Shown here: in pieces, positions 1 to 11,235 of the stretch
How positions within the stretch are numbered: the stretch's first letter is position 1
Layout: every line of letters begins with the position of its first letter
NCBI RefSeq assembly: GCF_905163445.1
Contig: NC_053182.1
Location: 2,108,001 to 2,172,000 of the forward strand
Length of the DNA: 64,000 nt
Source: Pararge aegeria
Taxonomy: Eukaryota; Arthropoda; Insecta; Lepidoptera; Nymphalidae
Reading direction: 5' to 3'
Position numbers and translations under genes: made by a program
The notes under the pieces: model-generated
Seen by the model: the letters and a program-made list of their open reading frames with translations, nothing else
Told to the model about the DNA's origin: nothing
The model's database searches: none

Positions 1-39
1 GTACTAACGTATTCGATCGCGTGAAAAGGCACAAGCCTG

Positions 40-170
40 CATTGCGTGCACAAAATCACTGCCTACCCTAAAATTGATATATAGCTCGAATAGGAGGAGG
101 ACTTTTGCTATTTTATTCAATTTTCGTGCCGTATGCATACCCTGCCTAAGAAACCCAGTGCACGCTACTG
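40..170. mobile_element. Degraded hAT-type MITE copy
   Basis: The right end reads GTGCACGCTACTG and the left end carries a damaged GCGTGCA. The interior (CACTGCCTACCCTAAA, ATATATAGCTCG) matches the copy at 23802-23925. No clean target duplication is visible. Confidence 0.5.
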
Positions 171-431
171 TCTACGATTTATATGGTATCAAAAGAGCTT
201 CATCTAGTGACATTACAGTTTTACTATATATAATTAGATCTTTAAATACCACAAATCAAAAATTTTGAATAAAATGTTTGCCGATGTTAACATAAGTTTG
301 TCAAACCCCTAATCTGAGGCCGCGAAATATATATATACCTAATAGATTTAATATTAATGTAGGTATACGTAGAATAAGCCAGTTTGTAAGCTGGTGGTAA
401 TCGTAGACCCACAAGAGCTCTTTAAAATCAT

Positions 432-668
432 CAGTGGCGTGCATAGAGGGCATGCACAGGAGATGCAGATTGTATAAAATGAAGAAAATCCCCAGTAAGA
501 GTTTCCAGTAGGCTTTTTATAACTCTTACAATGCCTATTTTTAAGATTTTTAACTTAAAAATAGGCATTGTAAGAGGTATAAAAAGCCTACCTTTAAGTA
601 TTTATAACTCGTACCTACTGGAGATTTTCTTCATTTTATATAATCTGCATACCCTGTGCATAACCTCA
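432..668. mobile_element. hAT-type MITE with internal foldback
   Basis: It starts with CAGTGGCGTGCATAGAGGG, the terminal sequence of the complete copy at 21018-21221. Both ends share the subterminal block TAAAATGAAGAAAATC and its complement. The right terminus is missing after TGCATACCCTGTGCATAA. Inside is a near-perfect hairpin, arms 510-545 and 554-589, one mismatch in 36. Confidence 0.65.
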
Positions 669-718
669 ATTAATTAATTAATGTAAATTTCGTGAATAGC
701 GTATTCACAGTTTTATTT

Positions 719-900
719 GACGGCCGATTGGCGCAGTTTGCAGCGACCCTGCTTTCTGAGCCCAATGCCGTGTTCGATTCCCACTACTGGAAAATGTTTG
801 TGTGATGAGCATGAATGTTTTTCAGTGTCTGGCTGTTTATCTGTATATTGTAAGTATTTATATTATTCATAAAAAAATCATCAGCTATATTAGTATCCAT
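719..900 (+). mobile_element. SINE-A, 3'-truncated
   Basis: A tRNA-like head (GGCCGATTGGCGCAG, then GTTCGATTCCC) is followed by the body up to TTAGTATCCATCCA. The TTGTCGTAGTATATT tail is missing. The damaged box B and truncation mark it as an old copy. Confidence 0.8.
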
Positions 901-2239
901 CCATCCATGTGTGTATTTTCCTAGTACATATATATATATTTTTTTTTTTGCGGCTGAAATAATAATGGCTGGTAGTACTTCCCGGACGAACTCTGTCATA
1001 AAAAGCTCTACTACTAGTATATAAAAAGATGTAATAATAAATAGATATGTCAAAAATATCGGTCCATCGTCATTCATGTCACGTCACACGGCCTCAGGGG
1101 TATTCAATCACAGCTTCCCACTCATTGTAGGGTTATATTTGTTTGTGACGGATGGACTCCGATCGTATTTGGTACCTCCAACGGGTCCGTTCTAAAAGGT
1201 AATTAGAATATGTTTTGGGCTGAATGTTCTCAATTCAAAGTAACTTATTAGAAAACCTGTTGATATGGGAATCGTATTAGAAAAGAAACATTATTTAAAG
1301 AAATAAAAAAAAAAAAAAAAATTGTTTCTAGCCAAATTGGTCTCCACTCAGCATCAACTACGCCTTTGGAGGCGTGTTCATATATATACATATATATATA
1401 TATGCCACAATAAATAATAAATAAAATTTAAACATAACTTATTAATTAATCTTATCCCAAACTTGCTTTATATTGCCAGCGTCTTCTTGCGCGTTTCTTT
1501 CACTTGTTTTTAATCCGACGTAAGCTGTTTATTTTTCCGGATTACAAAGTAGCCTACGCCTTTATGTCTGGACAGGACGCTGGCAATCTTCATTATGCAT
1601 ATGCTATGCTATATATATGTGCTAGATTTCATTAAGGTTTGTGTAGCTATTACTGTACAGACACTCTCCCACATTTATAATACGAGTATTTGTATGGAAT
1701 TTCTAATCATGCTGAATTTCGCACTTTTGGTAAAACCACGGTATAGCCAGAGAAGTGCAACTACTACGGACTATGTCAAAGTTAATGGGCTTTGTCCATG
1801 AATAATTAATTCCAATTATTGGTGAAAGCGAAGGTTAAAAGAAATAAATAATCAAACAATTTCATAAGTCATAAGATGTTAAACGAATTAATAAATAATA
1901 ACAAATAAGTAGTACAGTTTTTGAATTTAAAGAATTATTAATTTAATTAATTAAAAGGGGGGCTACCCTTCTTCACCCAAAACGTATTCTTATTATCTAA
2001 CCCCACTTTCATGAGCGATGAACTCAATATCTAAAAACATTTTGCCTGATTCGGAAGTCGAACCAGCAACCTTATAATCCGGACTTGCTACCTACTAAAA
2101 GAATCAAAAAGTTCTTAGGCAAAGGTAAATGATTTAACGTCCGCTGTGGAATCCCTCCTGTACCATAATCGATTTGAATTTAGAAGATATGTAAAAAATT
2201 CGCAACGAATTCATCACCTCCTCTTTTTAAAGGTCGGTT
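901..2239. other. AT-rich intergenic stretch, no gene seen
   Basis: It holds an A-run near 1306-1321, a TA-rich microsatellite near 1367-1402, and a fragment with AAAGTAGCCTACGCC near 1540-1560 that resembles degraded Helitron-like sequence. No ORF shows protein similarity that I recognise. Confidence 0.5.
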
Positions 2240-2510
2240 GAAGAGAAATACAAATGTGTCCTCAAAAACACAATATAAAGGGCCCGCTTCCTGGCGAAGA
2301 ATGCGAAACATAAATAAACGCAGTAAATAAGAGTAAAATATTGAAAACTGTCATGGCGGGCAGAAAGGCCCGCGAAACTGAATATCCGCAGGTTTCCGGT
2401 CGCCCGCGCGCCAAAATGGCAGAACGGATATTCGTATATCGGCCCCGCGGCATAGTGCAGCGAACAAACTGCCTAGACAATATAGATGACATACAACCTT
2501 TTCTGTAAAG
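2240..2510. other. GC-rich non-repetitive block
   Basis: GC-richer than its surroundings, for example CGGTCGCCCGCGCGCC and TATCGGCCCCGCGGC, and not seen elsewhere in the window. The 76-codon minus-strand ORF across it shows no recognisable domain. It could be a conserved non-coding element; only cross-species alignment could tell. Confidence 0.25.
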
Positions 2511-2611
2511 ATGTAGGGAATGCTTTTTTATTCATGCAACAAAAACTAATTAGGCTCTATGTTTATCAAACTTTGCTAATACTTCAATATATAATCAAAT
2601 ATTATTAAAAC

Positions 2612-2646
2612 AGTTTTGGTATAGGTAGGTCACCTATACCAAAACT
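2612..2646. repeat. Perfect 15-bp hairpin
   Basis: The arms 2612-2626 (AGTTTTGGTATAGGT) and 2632-2646 are perfect reverse complements around a 5-nt loop. It is not part of any repeat family recognised here. Confidence 0.8.
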
Positions 2647-3222
2647 CAAAACTATGTCTATAATAAAATATCAATCTTTATTTCCAGTAGACTTTCATTA
2701 AATGTAGATTGTTTATTGTGACCCTACCGTGGTTCGTTATTCAGATTTTATTTACAGTATTTTGTTACTTTACCCAATACATGAGCAAAAAAACTTGTAA
2801 CTATTATATCTAGGCGAATAAAATATCATCATCCTACCTGGCTACCAAGTACAAACCAAAACAGCAGTTTAGCCTGTATCGTTGCGGGCATATTGATTTC
2901 TTACCGTTCCTTTTTCTGAGCGCTGCAAGCAAAACTGTTTTTTATTCCTGTTTGTCCTCCATTCAAAGCTTGCAATCCCAAATTTCATTCCGATGAATCC
3001 TATGTGAGAAGCTTATGTTCCAGGTTGTGATGAGGACGACAACATTTTTAATTAAAAATACGAAAAGCTGAAAAACGTAGTTTATTATTCATCTATTCTT
3101 ATCTATATGTATGTAAGCATCAAAGTGCTTTTGCGTTCCATTAAGATGCCACGTATGAATATATTTTATTTATTATACAATTATTGTTTGTTTACTATAC
3201 AATTGATGATAATGTCAAGGTT

Positions 3223-3246
3223 GCTGGATGCTTCCAAGCATCCAGC
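3223..3246. repeat. Perfect 11-bp hairpin
   Basis: GCTGGATGCTT and AAGCATCCAGC are separated by CC. It directly adjoins the 5' boundary of the LINE tail that follows. Confidence 0.7.
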
Positions 3247-3490
3247 TAGAATTTCATCTCTCACAAGATGGAAAAATGAATTTTAAAATGTAAAATGTAA
3301 ATTGTTGATAAAGAGCAACTGCTGAATTCCTTGCCGGCTTCTTCTCGGTAGAATCTGCCTTCCGAACCGGTGGTAGTGGTCACTACACACAGACAGACTT
3401 GCCGCTGCAAAAGTGCTTATAATTAGGCCTACTTTAAATAAATTATTTTTAATTTTTAATTTTTTGAATTTAAATAAAGAAAGTTTTGAC
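3247..3490 (+). mobile_element. CR1-II LINE 3' tail
   Basis: It contains TCTCACAAGATGG, GAGCAACTGCTGA, TTGCCGGCTTCTTCTCGG and TTAGGCCTACTT, as in the copies at 33600-34110 and 36640-36985 (reverse). It ends in an AT-rich tail. Only the UTR remains. Confidence 0.75.
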
Positions 3491-3779
3491 CTTGATCATC
3501 GGTAAGTGCATTTATTTTGATGTGTATTTATGTCGTGTACATTTTTTTTTATTTGTATTGTGTTTCCTTGTTCACACCTATTCTTGTTTATTCTTTACTA
3601 CATTCATTGGCATCAGACTACCTAGCTACCTACCCAAGTTAAGTTAGTTTTTTTAATTAAAATTAATTTGTGATTAATTATTATACTGAATAAAACTAAA
3701 TGAAGATTTAATTTAATTTATGAAACATATTGCTTAGGTATTCAAGGGTATGGTTGTTTGCGCTAAAAACAAAAACTTA

Positions 3780-4650
3780 TTATCTATGGCCCGCTGCGAT
3801 AGCCGGAGGGGAGCGCGGCAGATTTGAAATTGGAACCAAATAGGCGTTAAATGGCGGCGTAGCGCTGTCATAACGTTATTTTCCGTTCATCAACGGGCGA
3901 AACAGCATCTCCGTTTGGTGCACACATCAAGTAACACCGACAAATCGCGTAGGAGAAGCCTTTTCGCTAACAAACAACAGTCTTTTCCCTAGTGGCACCA
4001 TGTATCGCACCATGGTCGCAAGTTTGACCCCGAGTCTTTACATTTTTTAATAATGCTTATAGGAAATTTTACAAAGATAAATATTCTCGGGCTTTATGTT
4101 TAGCCCGCAGACCCACACGGTGGAACTCTGTTACCGTCTTATCACACAGGGCAAGAAGCTTTTGCTAGCAGTTCGTAACCCTCATTAATATGCTTTATTG
4201 ACAAATACAGGTACTCGTAAGAAAACCTTCACTTCACATAAAACACTGAACAATTAAGGCACACTTCAACGGTATCTCATCTTGCTACTCAAGACCCGGT
4301 GGTCGGATAAATTACCACAGGAATAGTCACGTAAATCTTGTCGCCTTCGAGGGCTCGGCCACGTTGCTTTTTGGGTGCACGTTTTATTAGCGTAAGGAAT
4401 AGCGGGGCACAGTGACTTGGAAATTCGGATTTGCATCGGCGAATATACCGGGGCGTGATTGCATTTTCTTTGCAACTACAGGGGTTATTTAATTTGGCTC
4501 GGAGGCTGAGACTGCAGCTCGGTCTGTGTAGCCTAAATTGTGTCCTACTGTGGCGGACTATAAATTAAATGGCTTGCTCCATATTGAATTATGTCTTCAC
4601 CCTGTATGGACGTTCCACGTTGATTAATTGGCCGAGCGATGCGAGATGTG
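3780..4650. other. GC-richer non-repetitive region, possible regulatory DNA
   Basis: Two blocks, about 3785-3990 and 4090-4640, are richer in GC and CpG than their surroundings and match no repeat in the window. No ORF has a recognisable domain. Confidence 0.22.
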
Positions 4651-4795
4651 CGAGTTTATATAGGTGAATTAACACTTTATCCTTCCTGTGTGCCATAGCT
4701 CTATTACTAAGTGCCGATAATTACTTTAGAATATATTATGTGAATCTATTACCTAATGTAAAAACAACACATTTAATAATAATAAAGATATAATT

Positions 4796-5035
4796 AAATA
4801 ATAAATATGCTACGACAATATCGCCATCTAGTATCAAAGTAAGCGTAGCTTGCGTTATGGGTACTAAGATGACTGATGCATACTTTTATACTGATGTGAA
4901 TAATATTCGTAAATACTTATAATATACAGATAACCACCCGTACACTGAAAAGCGTTTATGTTCATCACACACATTTTCCTGTTGTGGGAATCGAACCCAC
5001 GGCCTTCACGGACTCAGAAAGCAGGGTCACTTACA
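4796..5035 (-). mobile_element. SINE-A
   Basis: Tail-to-head on the plus strand: TACGACAATA, AGCGTAGCTTGCGTTATGGG, GGGAATCGAACCCACGGCC. The outer part of the head is missing beyond GCAGGGTCACTTA. Confidence 0.8.
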
Positions 5036-5144
5036 AAAACTTCAGAGTACCTCAGAGTTTTTTCAAGTGTAAAATATTAATCCTTGTAAAGAGTTTGGAA
5101 GAATTTAAATATTACGCTGTTCTGGATACAATTCAAAAACCACA

Positions 5145-5363
5145 CTAATATTGTAAATGCGAAGGTGATGAGAAAGTTTGCTTGTTCTTACTTCACGTCC
5201 CAACAAAGCAACTTATTGACGTGATATTTAGTTTATATATTATATTTAGTTACAAGACATAGGGTAACATAGGCACCTTTTTATTCGACAGAAACAAACG
5301 AATCCCATGGGACTTGTAAAAAAACCGTAAGAAACGCAGACGAAGCACGTGGGCAATAGCTAG
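5145..5363 (+). mobile_element. Non-autonomous Helitron-like element
   Basis: It opens with TAATATTGTAAATGCGAAGG and ends GTGGGCAATAGCTAG followed by T. A CTAG end inserted before T is the Helitron signature. Internal CCCATGGGACTTG is shared with the reverse copy at 22110-22473. Confidence 0.5.
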
Positions 5364-5451
5364 TCCTTAGTAAAAAGTGACATTCAAAAATTATAACAAC
5401 AGAACCTCTATAACCTCAAAAACTACTCGAGTTCAGGACCTGTGGTGATTT

Positions 5452-5727
5452 TAAGTCAAATTCAAAATTTATCATAGGCACTTATGAAGCGTACTTACAT
5501 ATTATGTTTAAATATTGTAAGGGGATGGTTATAACTTCGTTCGCCAACTAAAACCTAAAGCTACGAGGGTTCCAAACGCGCCTGGTCTTAGAAGAGCCCA
5601 CAACAAACTTAGCGGGTATTTTTATTGTTATCACCATCACACAGTAAATTAATTTTAAGCGATGAAGTAAGAGCAACTCACACCCAAGATTTTTTATCGT
5701 TTATTTTTCTGTAAGCTTTCGTTTTAT
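5452..5727 (-). mobile_element. CR1-I LINE 3' tail
   Basis: Reverse of the intact LINE's UTR: CTACGAGGGTTCCAAACGCG and AAGAGCCCACAACAAACTTA, with a TTCAAA-type tail at the low-coordinate end. 5'-truncated, no coding sequence. Confidence 0.8.
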
Positions 5728-6130
5728 ATGAAGTCAAAGTCAAAGTCAAAAATGTCTTTATTAAAGTAGGCCCATAGATGGCACTTTTGATGCGTGCATT
5801 ACACGAGAAGTACACGGTAGTGCGAGGATGGCGATAACAATATTCGTAAACTTAAAACTAAAGCTACGAGGGTTCCAAACGCGTCCTGGTCTAAGAAGAA
5901 GCCCACAACAAACTTAGCCGGGTGTTTTTTTGTCACATTGTCATTTAAAATTATTAGAAGAGCAACCTGGTTAGAGCAAGAAATAAATATAAACTTTGAA
6001 CTTGAGAGAGAAAGAATCAAAGATTTCATTAGGTAATTTGTTACAAATAATATACAATTGCTCTTGAATTAATTAGCAATTTTATGTAGTCTAGTAAACT
6101 GTACAACAAGTTTAGTTTTGGTTCTAATAT
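5728..6130 (-). mobile_element. CR1-I LINE 3' fragment, subtype closest to the intact copy
   Basis: It begins with an AGTCAA tail repeat, the same tail type as the intact LINE at 56862-61374, then shares GATGGCACTTTTGATGCG and CTACGAGGGTTCCAAACGCG. The distal part (AACTTTGAACTTGAGAG, GTAATTTGTTAC) matches the copy at 37655-38838. The two CR1-I tails at 5452 and 5728 abut in the same orientation. Confidence 0.75.
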
Positions 6131-6469
6131 TTAAATTAAACTGACAATGATTTAAAAACCGTAAAAAAGCAAGTTCTTCCGCAGTGAGACAGGGCACCGC
6201 GTCATTTGGCTAAATTAAATTCACTCCAATCTTGAATCCACCCCGCGGAGCCTATCCGTAGAGTAGAAACGTTCGCTTCATTTCTTCTTTGAATCCATAT
6301 AATATTTATAAATAAAATAGTTTTTAAAAACGAGCTTTCTATGTTTTTCTTTTTACACCTTAGACACCATGTGCTCAAGGCTTTTATGTTATTGCGTTAT
6401 CTATATATTTTGAAGCGAACGCAATTTTTTTACTAAACAAGTTAAAAAGCTTCTAGTGGACATTATGTC

Positions 6470-6755
6470 GACCTCCCTGGCGCAATGGTGAGCGCTGCAA
6501 ATTAAAGCAGGGGGTCCCGGGTTTTTTCTGAATTTTCTCTGGTCTGGTCAAGTGATAGGCTTTAGCCGTGCCTAGTTACCACCCTACCGAAGTCGCTAAG
6601 CGATTTAGTGTTCCGGTGCGATGTCGCGTAGAAACCGATTATGGGTATGACTACTAGGACAGGTTTGCTCGCTACCATCTAAGACTGTATCATCACTTAC
6701 CACAAGGTGAGATTGCAGTCAAGGTCTAACTTGTAGAGGAATAAAAAAAAATACA
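6470..6755 (+). mobile_element. SINE-C, full length
   Basis: Head GACCTCCCTGGCGCAATGG, body GCTAAGCGATTTAGTGTTCC and GATGTCGCGTAGAAACCGAT, tail TGAGATTGCAGTCAAGG, then an A-rich end. It is the clearest reference copy of the family here. Confidence 0.75.
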
Positions 6756-6764
6756 GCTTCTGTT

Positions 6765-7045
6765 TTTGTGGGGCCGAATTCGAGCGTCGGCACGCATACA
6801 TTTTTATTTAACTTATGTGCACTTTTAAGCAATTACATATTACTTTCTCTCACTTTGAAGGAAAAAAATCGGTACGAAACCCATGCAGGTTTCTTAAGAG
6901 TTTATCATAAAGTTCACAAAGGAGTGTTTAGTCCACCAATCCGCACTTCGCCAGCGTGGTGGAGTATGACCTAAACCCTGCTCATTCTGCAGGGAGACCA
7001 GTGCCCTATAGTGGGCTGGTATTGGGTAGATATGATGAACAAAGT
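6765..7045 (+). mobile_element. SINE-B
   Basis: Box B-like GCCGAATTCGAG, then CCACCAATCCGCACTTCGCC and GTGGTGGAGTATGACC, ending in TAGATATGATGA. The first part of the head is missing. Confidence 0.65.
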
Positions 7046-7447
7046 ATTTAAGAGTGACTTCGAGTTACTTCGGAAAAGAGACCCAATTGTGAACAACACT
7101 GCACCGGTATTTATAAACATTCCTACGATGTCGAGTAGGTACCGATGAGAGGTAGGGACGAAATTCTAAATTAAAAAAAATCTTTATTCATGTATGATAT
7201 ATGTATGATTAAACCCTTCGATAGCTGTAATTAAAACATTTAAAATTATAATAAATATTAAAAAGGTTATATTGAAATAATATGATAATAAAATGATGGC
7301 GGTCTTTTTTGACAAGTTATTAAAATAAAACAATTTAATTCAAGAAAGGCCTTCTTTAATATTAGGGAATCAAAAATAGAATGGAGTAGATCCTTATATA
7401 ATATTTATTAATAAACATGCATTAATGAATTACAGACTATTAACGAC

Positions 7448-7668
7448 GACGGCCGATTGGCGCAGTGGGCAGCGACCCTGCTTTCTGAGTCCAAGGCCGT
7501 GGGTTCGATTCCCACAACTGGACAATATTTGTGTGATGAACATGAATGCTTTTCAGTGTCTGGATGTTTATCTTTATATTATAAGTATTTATGTATACTA
7601 AAATATATATTCATAAAAAATATTCATCAGTTATCTTAGTAGGTACCCATAACACAAGCTATGCATGC
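7448..7668 (+). mobile_element. SINE-A
   Basis: Intact head with boxes A and B (GGCGCAGTGGGCAGCG, GGGTTCGATTCCC) and body through TTAGTAGGTACCC. The TTGTCGTAGTATATT tail is missing. The 60-codon ORF starting at 7457 is this tRNA-like head read through, not a gene. Confidence 0.85.
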
Positions 7669-7847
7669 GATGTTAGGGCTGTATCTGATTTCTTTCAGTA
7701 ATAACTTTTCGAATTCACAGGTAAGTCACAGAGTCGGTACATAATGTACCTCTGAAGCATGTGAAGTATTGTTTCCGTTTTTATTTATACGTTGTGTAAG
7801 CGAATTTATTTCATATAATAAACATCAAGTCAATAGTCTATTGGCGC

Positions 7848-8037
7848 ATTGGCCGATTGGCGCAGTTTGCAGCGACCCTGATTTCTGCGTCCAGGGCCGT
7901 GGGTTCGATTCCCACTACTGGAAAATGTTCGTGTATATTATTCATAAAAATATTCATCAGGCATCTTAGTACCCATAAAACAAGCTACGCTTACTTTGGG
8001 GCTAGGTGGCGATGTGCGTATTGTCGTAGTATATTGT
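7848..8037 (+). mobile_element. SINE-A, internally shortened
   Basis: Head GGCCGATTGGCGCAG and tail TATTGTCGTAGTATA are present, but the central TGTGATGAACATGAATG block is deleted between AATGTTCGTG and TATTATTCAT. Confidence 0.8.
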
Positions 8038-8139
8038 AGTTCATTGTTGGACTAAAGGCCTCTCCGAACGGGCTACAATCTTGATATGCATAACTATCTA
8101 ATTCTCTGTACCCAAAATTACCACTATACAAAACGTTTT

Positions 8140-8345
8140 TAATATAAGCAATTAAAATATCATTTACTTCAACGGTGAAGAAAAACATCGTTAGGAAACC
8201 TGCATTCCTGAGAGTTCTGCATAATTTTCTTAAGAGTGTGAAGTCCACCAATCCGCACTGGGCCAGCGTGGTGGACTACGGCCTTAACCCCTTCTCGTGC
8301 CCTGTAGTTGGCTTGTAATGGGTTGATATGTTGATATGAGCATAT
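8140..8345 (+). mobile_element. SINE-B, head missing
   Basis: It contains ACTTCAACGGTGAAGAAAAA, CCACCAATCCGCACTGGGCC and GTGGTGGACTACGGCC, ending at GGGTTGATATG. A short 'GGACTAAAGGCCTCTCC' fragment of the repeat at 15163-15360 lies just upstream at 8050-8070. Confidence 0.7.
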
Positions 8346-8432
8346 GTAACAAAATGTGTGAGAACCGTAACAAAAGCTGGCAACAGCTACAACTATAATA
8401 AGAAGAAAGAAAGGTAATAATGTCTCGCTCAC

Positions 8433-8620
8433 TTATCAAAGATGTCCCTAACAGCTTTCTCGCTCTGTCCTATGTACTTGGACAGCAGCTCGGGCCCCTT
8501 GACAGCGATGAGCCGCATGTTGCTCAGCTTAGCTAAGCACGAGCCGATGTGAGATTTTCCAGTGCCGGGTGGCCCGTAGAGGAGTATCCCGCACGATTGG
8601 GATGGAAACAGGGCTGGGTA
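8433..8620 (-). CDS. Pex1: Internal exon of a PEX1-like AAA ATPase (Walker A exon)
   Basis: A 188-nt open exon on the minus strand starts after a CCTCAG acceptor and ends before a GTGAGC donor, so both splice sites look functional. It encodes 62 codons plus two bases, starting YPALF. Residues 16-22 are the Walker A motif GPPGTGK, followed by VKGPELLSKYIG and AVRDIFDK. The phrase GPELLSKYIG separates PEX1 from VCP, PEX6, NVL and SPATA5, whose corresponding stretches differ. In the known family PEX1 pairs with PEX6 at the peroxisome membrane to pull the PTS1 receptor PEX5 out for recycling, and this segment belongs to the second ATPase domain. The loop just before Walker A seems a few residues shorter than usual. 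No Walker B exon is seen to the left and no upstream exon to the right; the flanks are SINEs. It is either one exon of a gene with very long introns or a displaced exon. Confidence 0.75.
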
Positions 8621-8756
8621 CTGAGGAAAAAAATTATTTTTTATGGTCTAATAGAGAAAACACGTTAAACTTTATATTATTCCACTACATCTTCTGCATC
8701 ATTATATTTTAATTTTTACACCTTTTTATTACTTATTTTCTATTTTTCTTTACTTG

Positions 8757-8920
8757 CTTATTTTGGGACTAGATGGCGACGTGTGTATTGTCGTAGTATA
8801 TTTATTTATTTATTTAAATGCCATAACATCTAACAGGTTAGCCCGCTACCATCTTACACTGCATCGTCACTTACCACCATGTGAAGTTGCAATCAAGAGC
8901 AAAGGGGTTTCTAAATAAAT
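8757..8920 (+). mobile_element. SINE-A tail joined to SINE-C tail
   Basis: Up to 8815 is a SINE-A end (GGGACTAGATGGCGACG, TTGTCGTAGTATATTTATT). From 8816 comes a SINE-C 3' piece (AGGTTAGCCCGCTACC, CATCGTCACTTACCACC, AAGTTGCAATCAAG). Confidence 0.7.
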
Positions 8921-9519
8921 AAAGAATCATAGTCCGATCATTGTCTTAACAACAATGTAATATATCGTATCGCCAAAGTAACAAAACCCGTGGGCATTGA
9001 TAAACTTTTATTTGCTCTTACGTCTACAATAATCTTTTGAAAGGAAGCGGTTGACGATCCGATGCGATAGTGTCACAAAGAAGCTTATTTCCGCTCCAAC
9101 TCTGGATATAAAAGACCATATTACATTTACCAGTACAAAAGAAAATGACATCCTATTATGAACCCTATTGCTTTATAAATAAGGTGCATGTGTCATATAA
9201 TAAGTGGGTCTTTATTTAGCTAGGTGTCTCGTAGTGAAAATAAAAACTGAACAAATAATGCGATAAGGTTTTTGTAAGGGCGCGAGGTCGTCCCAATAAC
9301 GAATGTAAGTTGATCTTAAATAATGTTATGAATATTTGTTTTGTAGTTTAATGCCTAATGAAACCTAGCCTCTGAGAGATTTAGATAAACTAGGTATAGT
9401 TATTCATATTCATTTAATGATAACAATTATGAATGATAATGTCACTAAATAAATATTATTTTTAGCTAAAGAACTAAAATTGACTCTTGGAAATGGAGAA
9501 CGTTTCAAATTATAAATAA
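8921..9519. other. No gene or recognised repeat
   Basis: AT-rich sequence with no long ORF, no splice-flanked exon resembling PEX1, and no match to the families catalogued in this window. Confidence 0.5.
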
Positions 9520-9650
9520 CTAGCTGCAGACCGCTACTTTGTCCCCATTTGATTTGGTTTATTAAAACCCCGCAGGGAGAGTTTGTCCGGGATACAAATA
9601 TTTTTATCCGTCACCAGGATGCGAGCTTACCTTTTCGCAAAATTTAATCA
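9520..9650 (-). mobile_element. Helitron-like 3' end fragment
   Basis: On the minus strand it ends GCTAGT (CTAG at 9520-9523, next base T). The interior GTCCGGGATACAAATATTTT is a common degraded Helitron-like motif. The 5' end cannot be placed. Confidence 0.4.
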
Positions 9651-9889
9651 AGAACGTGTCATATATTTAGACGCATATTTCTTTATTAAAATAGGCCGAC
9701 AGTTTACATTCAAAACATTTTGCATGGCAGTGAGATGATAGCAATATATATACATATTATTAGTGTGGAAGTCTAGCTAAAAAACATCACGCCTATGATA
9801 CCTACCCCATTTATAATGTTTCATTTTTTTTATTGTGTAAATAAGAATAATAGGTAGTAGCATAATTTTTAAGTGCCTATTACCGTGTC

Positions 9890-10150
9890 TGCTCTTTTAA
9901 TCATTGTATAACGGAAGAGTGCCGGGCAAAAACCGACGTAGGGCGATAACAGCAGACAATGGCAGCTAGTGTTGTTAACAATGCTTCGTTTGTGACGATT
10001 CTTCGCATAATAGCGGGGTGCGAAACGCGGTAATTCGATCAAGGCGCCTTTATTATGAATTGTGGGCGTGTTATTGAGTTACTGCCTACGACATTGTTTC
10101 GCTTCTTCTGTGGTGATGTTTGCTCTTTGAGTTTTTCTTTAATTAGCCAT
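9890..10150. promoter_or_regulatory. Candidate conserved non-coding block
   Basis: A unique, GC- and CpG-richer island with several SOX-like cores (GACAATGG, AACAATG, ACATTGTTT) and a homeobox-like TTTATTATGAATTG. All frames contain stops. The regulatory role is inference from composition and motifs only. Confidence 0.25.
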
Positions 10151-10489
10151 TGTTTCTGTACTCATCGTTATAATAAGCCAAAGTAAAAAATTGGTTGCCT
10201 GTAAAGTCGGTATACGGGCGAAAGTTTTACGTGACAACGACTTTGAGTGGTAAAATAATTTTAATGTGAATATTCATTCGTATAGTAGGAAGAAGGATGA
10301 AATAATAGTAACAATTTAAAACATTTATTTATACAAAGAATTATATTTAAAACATTAATTTATACAAAGAATCTCGCACTGAATTTCATATTAACAAAAT
10401 TTTATTTTTACCTTTACACATACATACGTATTTATATACAAATATACATACAATAACTTGCAATACATTTGCGTACAATGAAACAGCGT

Positions 10490-10650
10490 TTACTACAAAG
10501 GGACGCGTGCCTTTCACTTTTTATGTCTGTCTCTCTCGCTCTTAGGCGGGCTAACCATGCCCGAGTGGAAGGGACGCGTGCCTCTCACTCGCTCTCATTG
10601 TGAGCGCATAACGTGAGCGGAGCGTAACGCAGTTTCTTGAAGTGTCACCC
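10490..10650. repeat. Short GC-rich direct repeat
   Basis: GGGACGCGTGCCT occurs at about 10500 and again at about 10573, each followed by a C/T-rich CACT run. Class unknown; no terminal repeats were found. Confidence 0.35.
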
Positions 10651-10919
10651 GGCAAACCAATTTATAAGACGTTGTCACGTCAAAAATATCAATAGAATTA
10701 CTATAGTAGCTCCTTCATCTGAGAAAAGAAATATCTTAATCACTCTATAGAGATCTCTAACAGTGACCCAAGAAAGTGGGAGCATTGGAGAAGGATGGAG
10801 AATAGGCATAAAAATAGAATAACTATAAATTAAATATTTTAAAAACCGCAGACAAAAAATAAATAAATATAATTCACAATTTTCTTGTGGCATCTTGGAT
10901 TTGAAACTTGTCATAGGAT

Positions 10920-11185
10920 TCTACTAGTCAAGACCTTTCATTTAATACCCATAATTAACGATTTGTAAATAACTTCAGAAATATATAATCCGCCATTTTG
11001 TGGTTTCGGTCATCTTGGACCAATTCTCATTAAACATTGCTAAGAACAACTACCCGACTAATTCACTCCGGACTGTCTAACAAGAAAAGCAAAGTCAAAA
11101 TCGGTTTATCAGTTCTTCCGCTACGATGCCACATACACACACACATACAAACACGTCAAACTTGTAACACCCAGTTGTTATTACG
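10920..11185 (+). repeat. Dispersed repeat shared with 30095-30320
   Basis: Shared in the same order with the second copy: AGTCAAG(A/C)CCTTTCATTT, AATCCGC(C/T)ATTTTGTGG, GACTAATTCAC, and a CATAC-rich end with CGTCAAAC. Class unknown. The CA-rich stretch at 11132-11155 is a short microsatellite. Confidence 0.5.
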
Positions 11186-11235
11186 TCGGGAGTTAAAAAA
11201 TCTAAAATAATTACATTTTGTTATTTGTGTAAGAC

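Noticed and set aside
2262..2492. Minus-strand ORF of 76 codons in the GC-rich block
   Set aside because: Signal-like hydrophobic end but no recognised domain, no splice context and no support; left as a non-coding block.
7448..7530. tRNA gene candidates (GGCGCAGTGG ... GGTTCGATTCC)
   Set aside because: Boxes A and B are present but the sequence continues into a SINE body repeated throughout the window, and no proper acceptor stem was seen. SINE heads, not tRNA genes.
7457..7639. Short ORFs of the type MAQWAATLLSESKAVGSIPTTG, also at 7857, 14396-14980, 32535, 52386
   Set aside because: They translate the tRNA-like head of SINE-A. The same peptide arises in every copy, on either strand, so it reflects the repeat and not a gene family.
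8433..8620. VCP, PEX6, NVL or SPATA5 identity for the AAA exon
   Set aside because: The stretch GPELLSKYIG with YPALF and AVRDIF fits PEX1; the others differ at LLSKYIG. Kept as PEX1 with moderate confidence.
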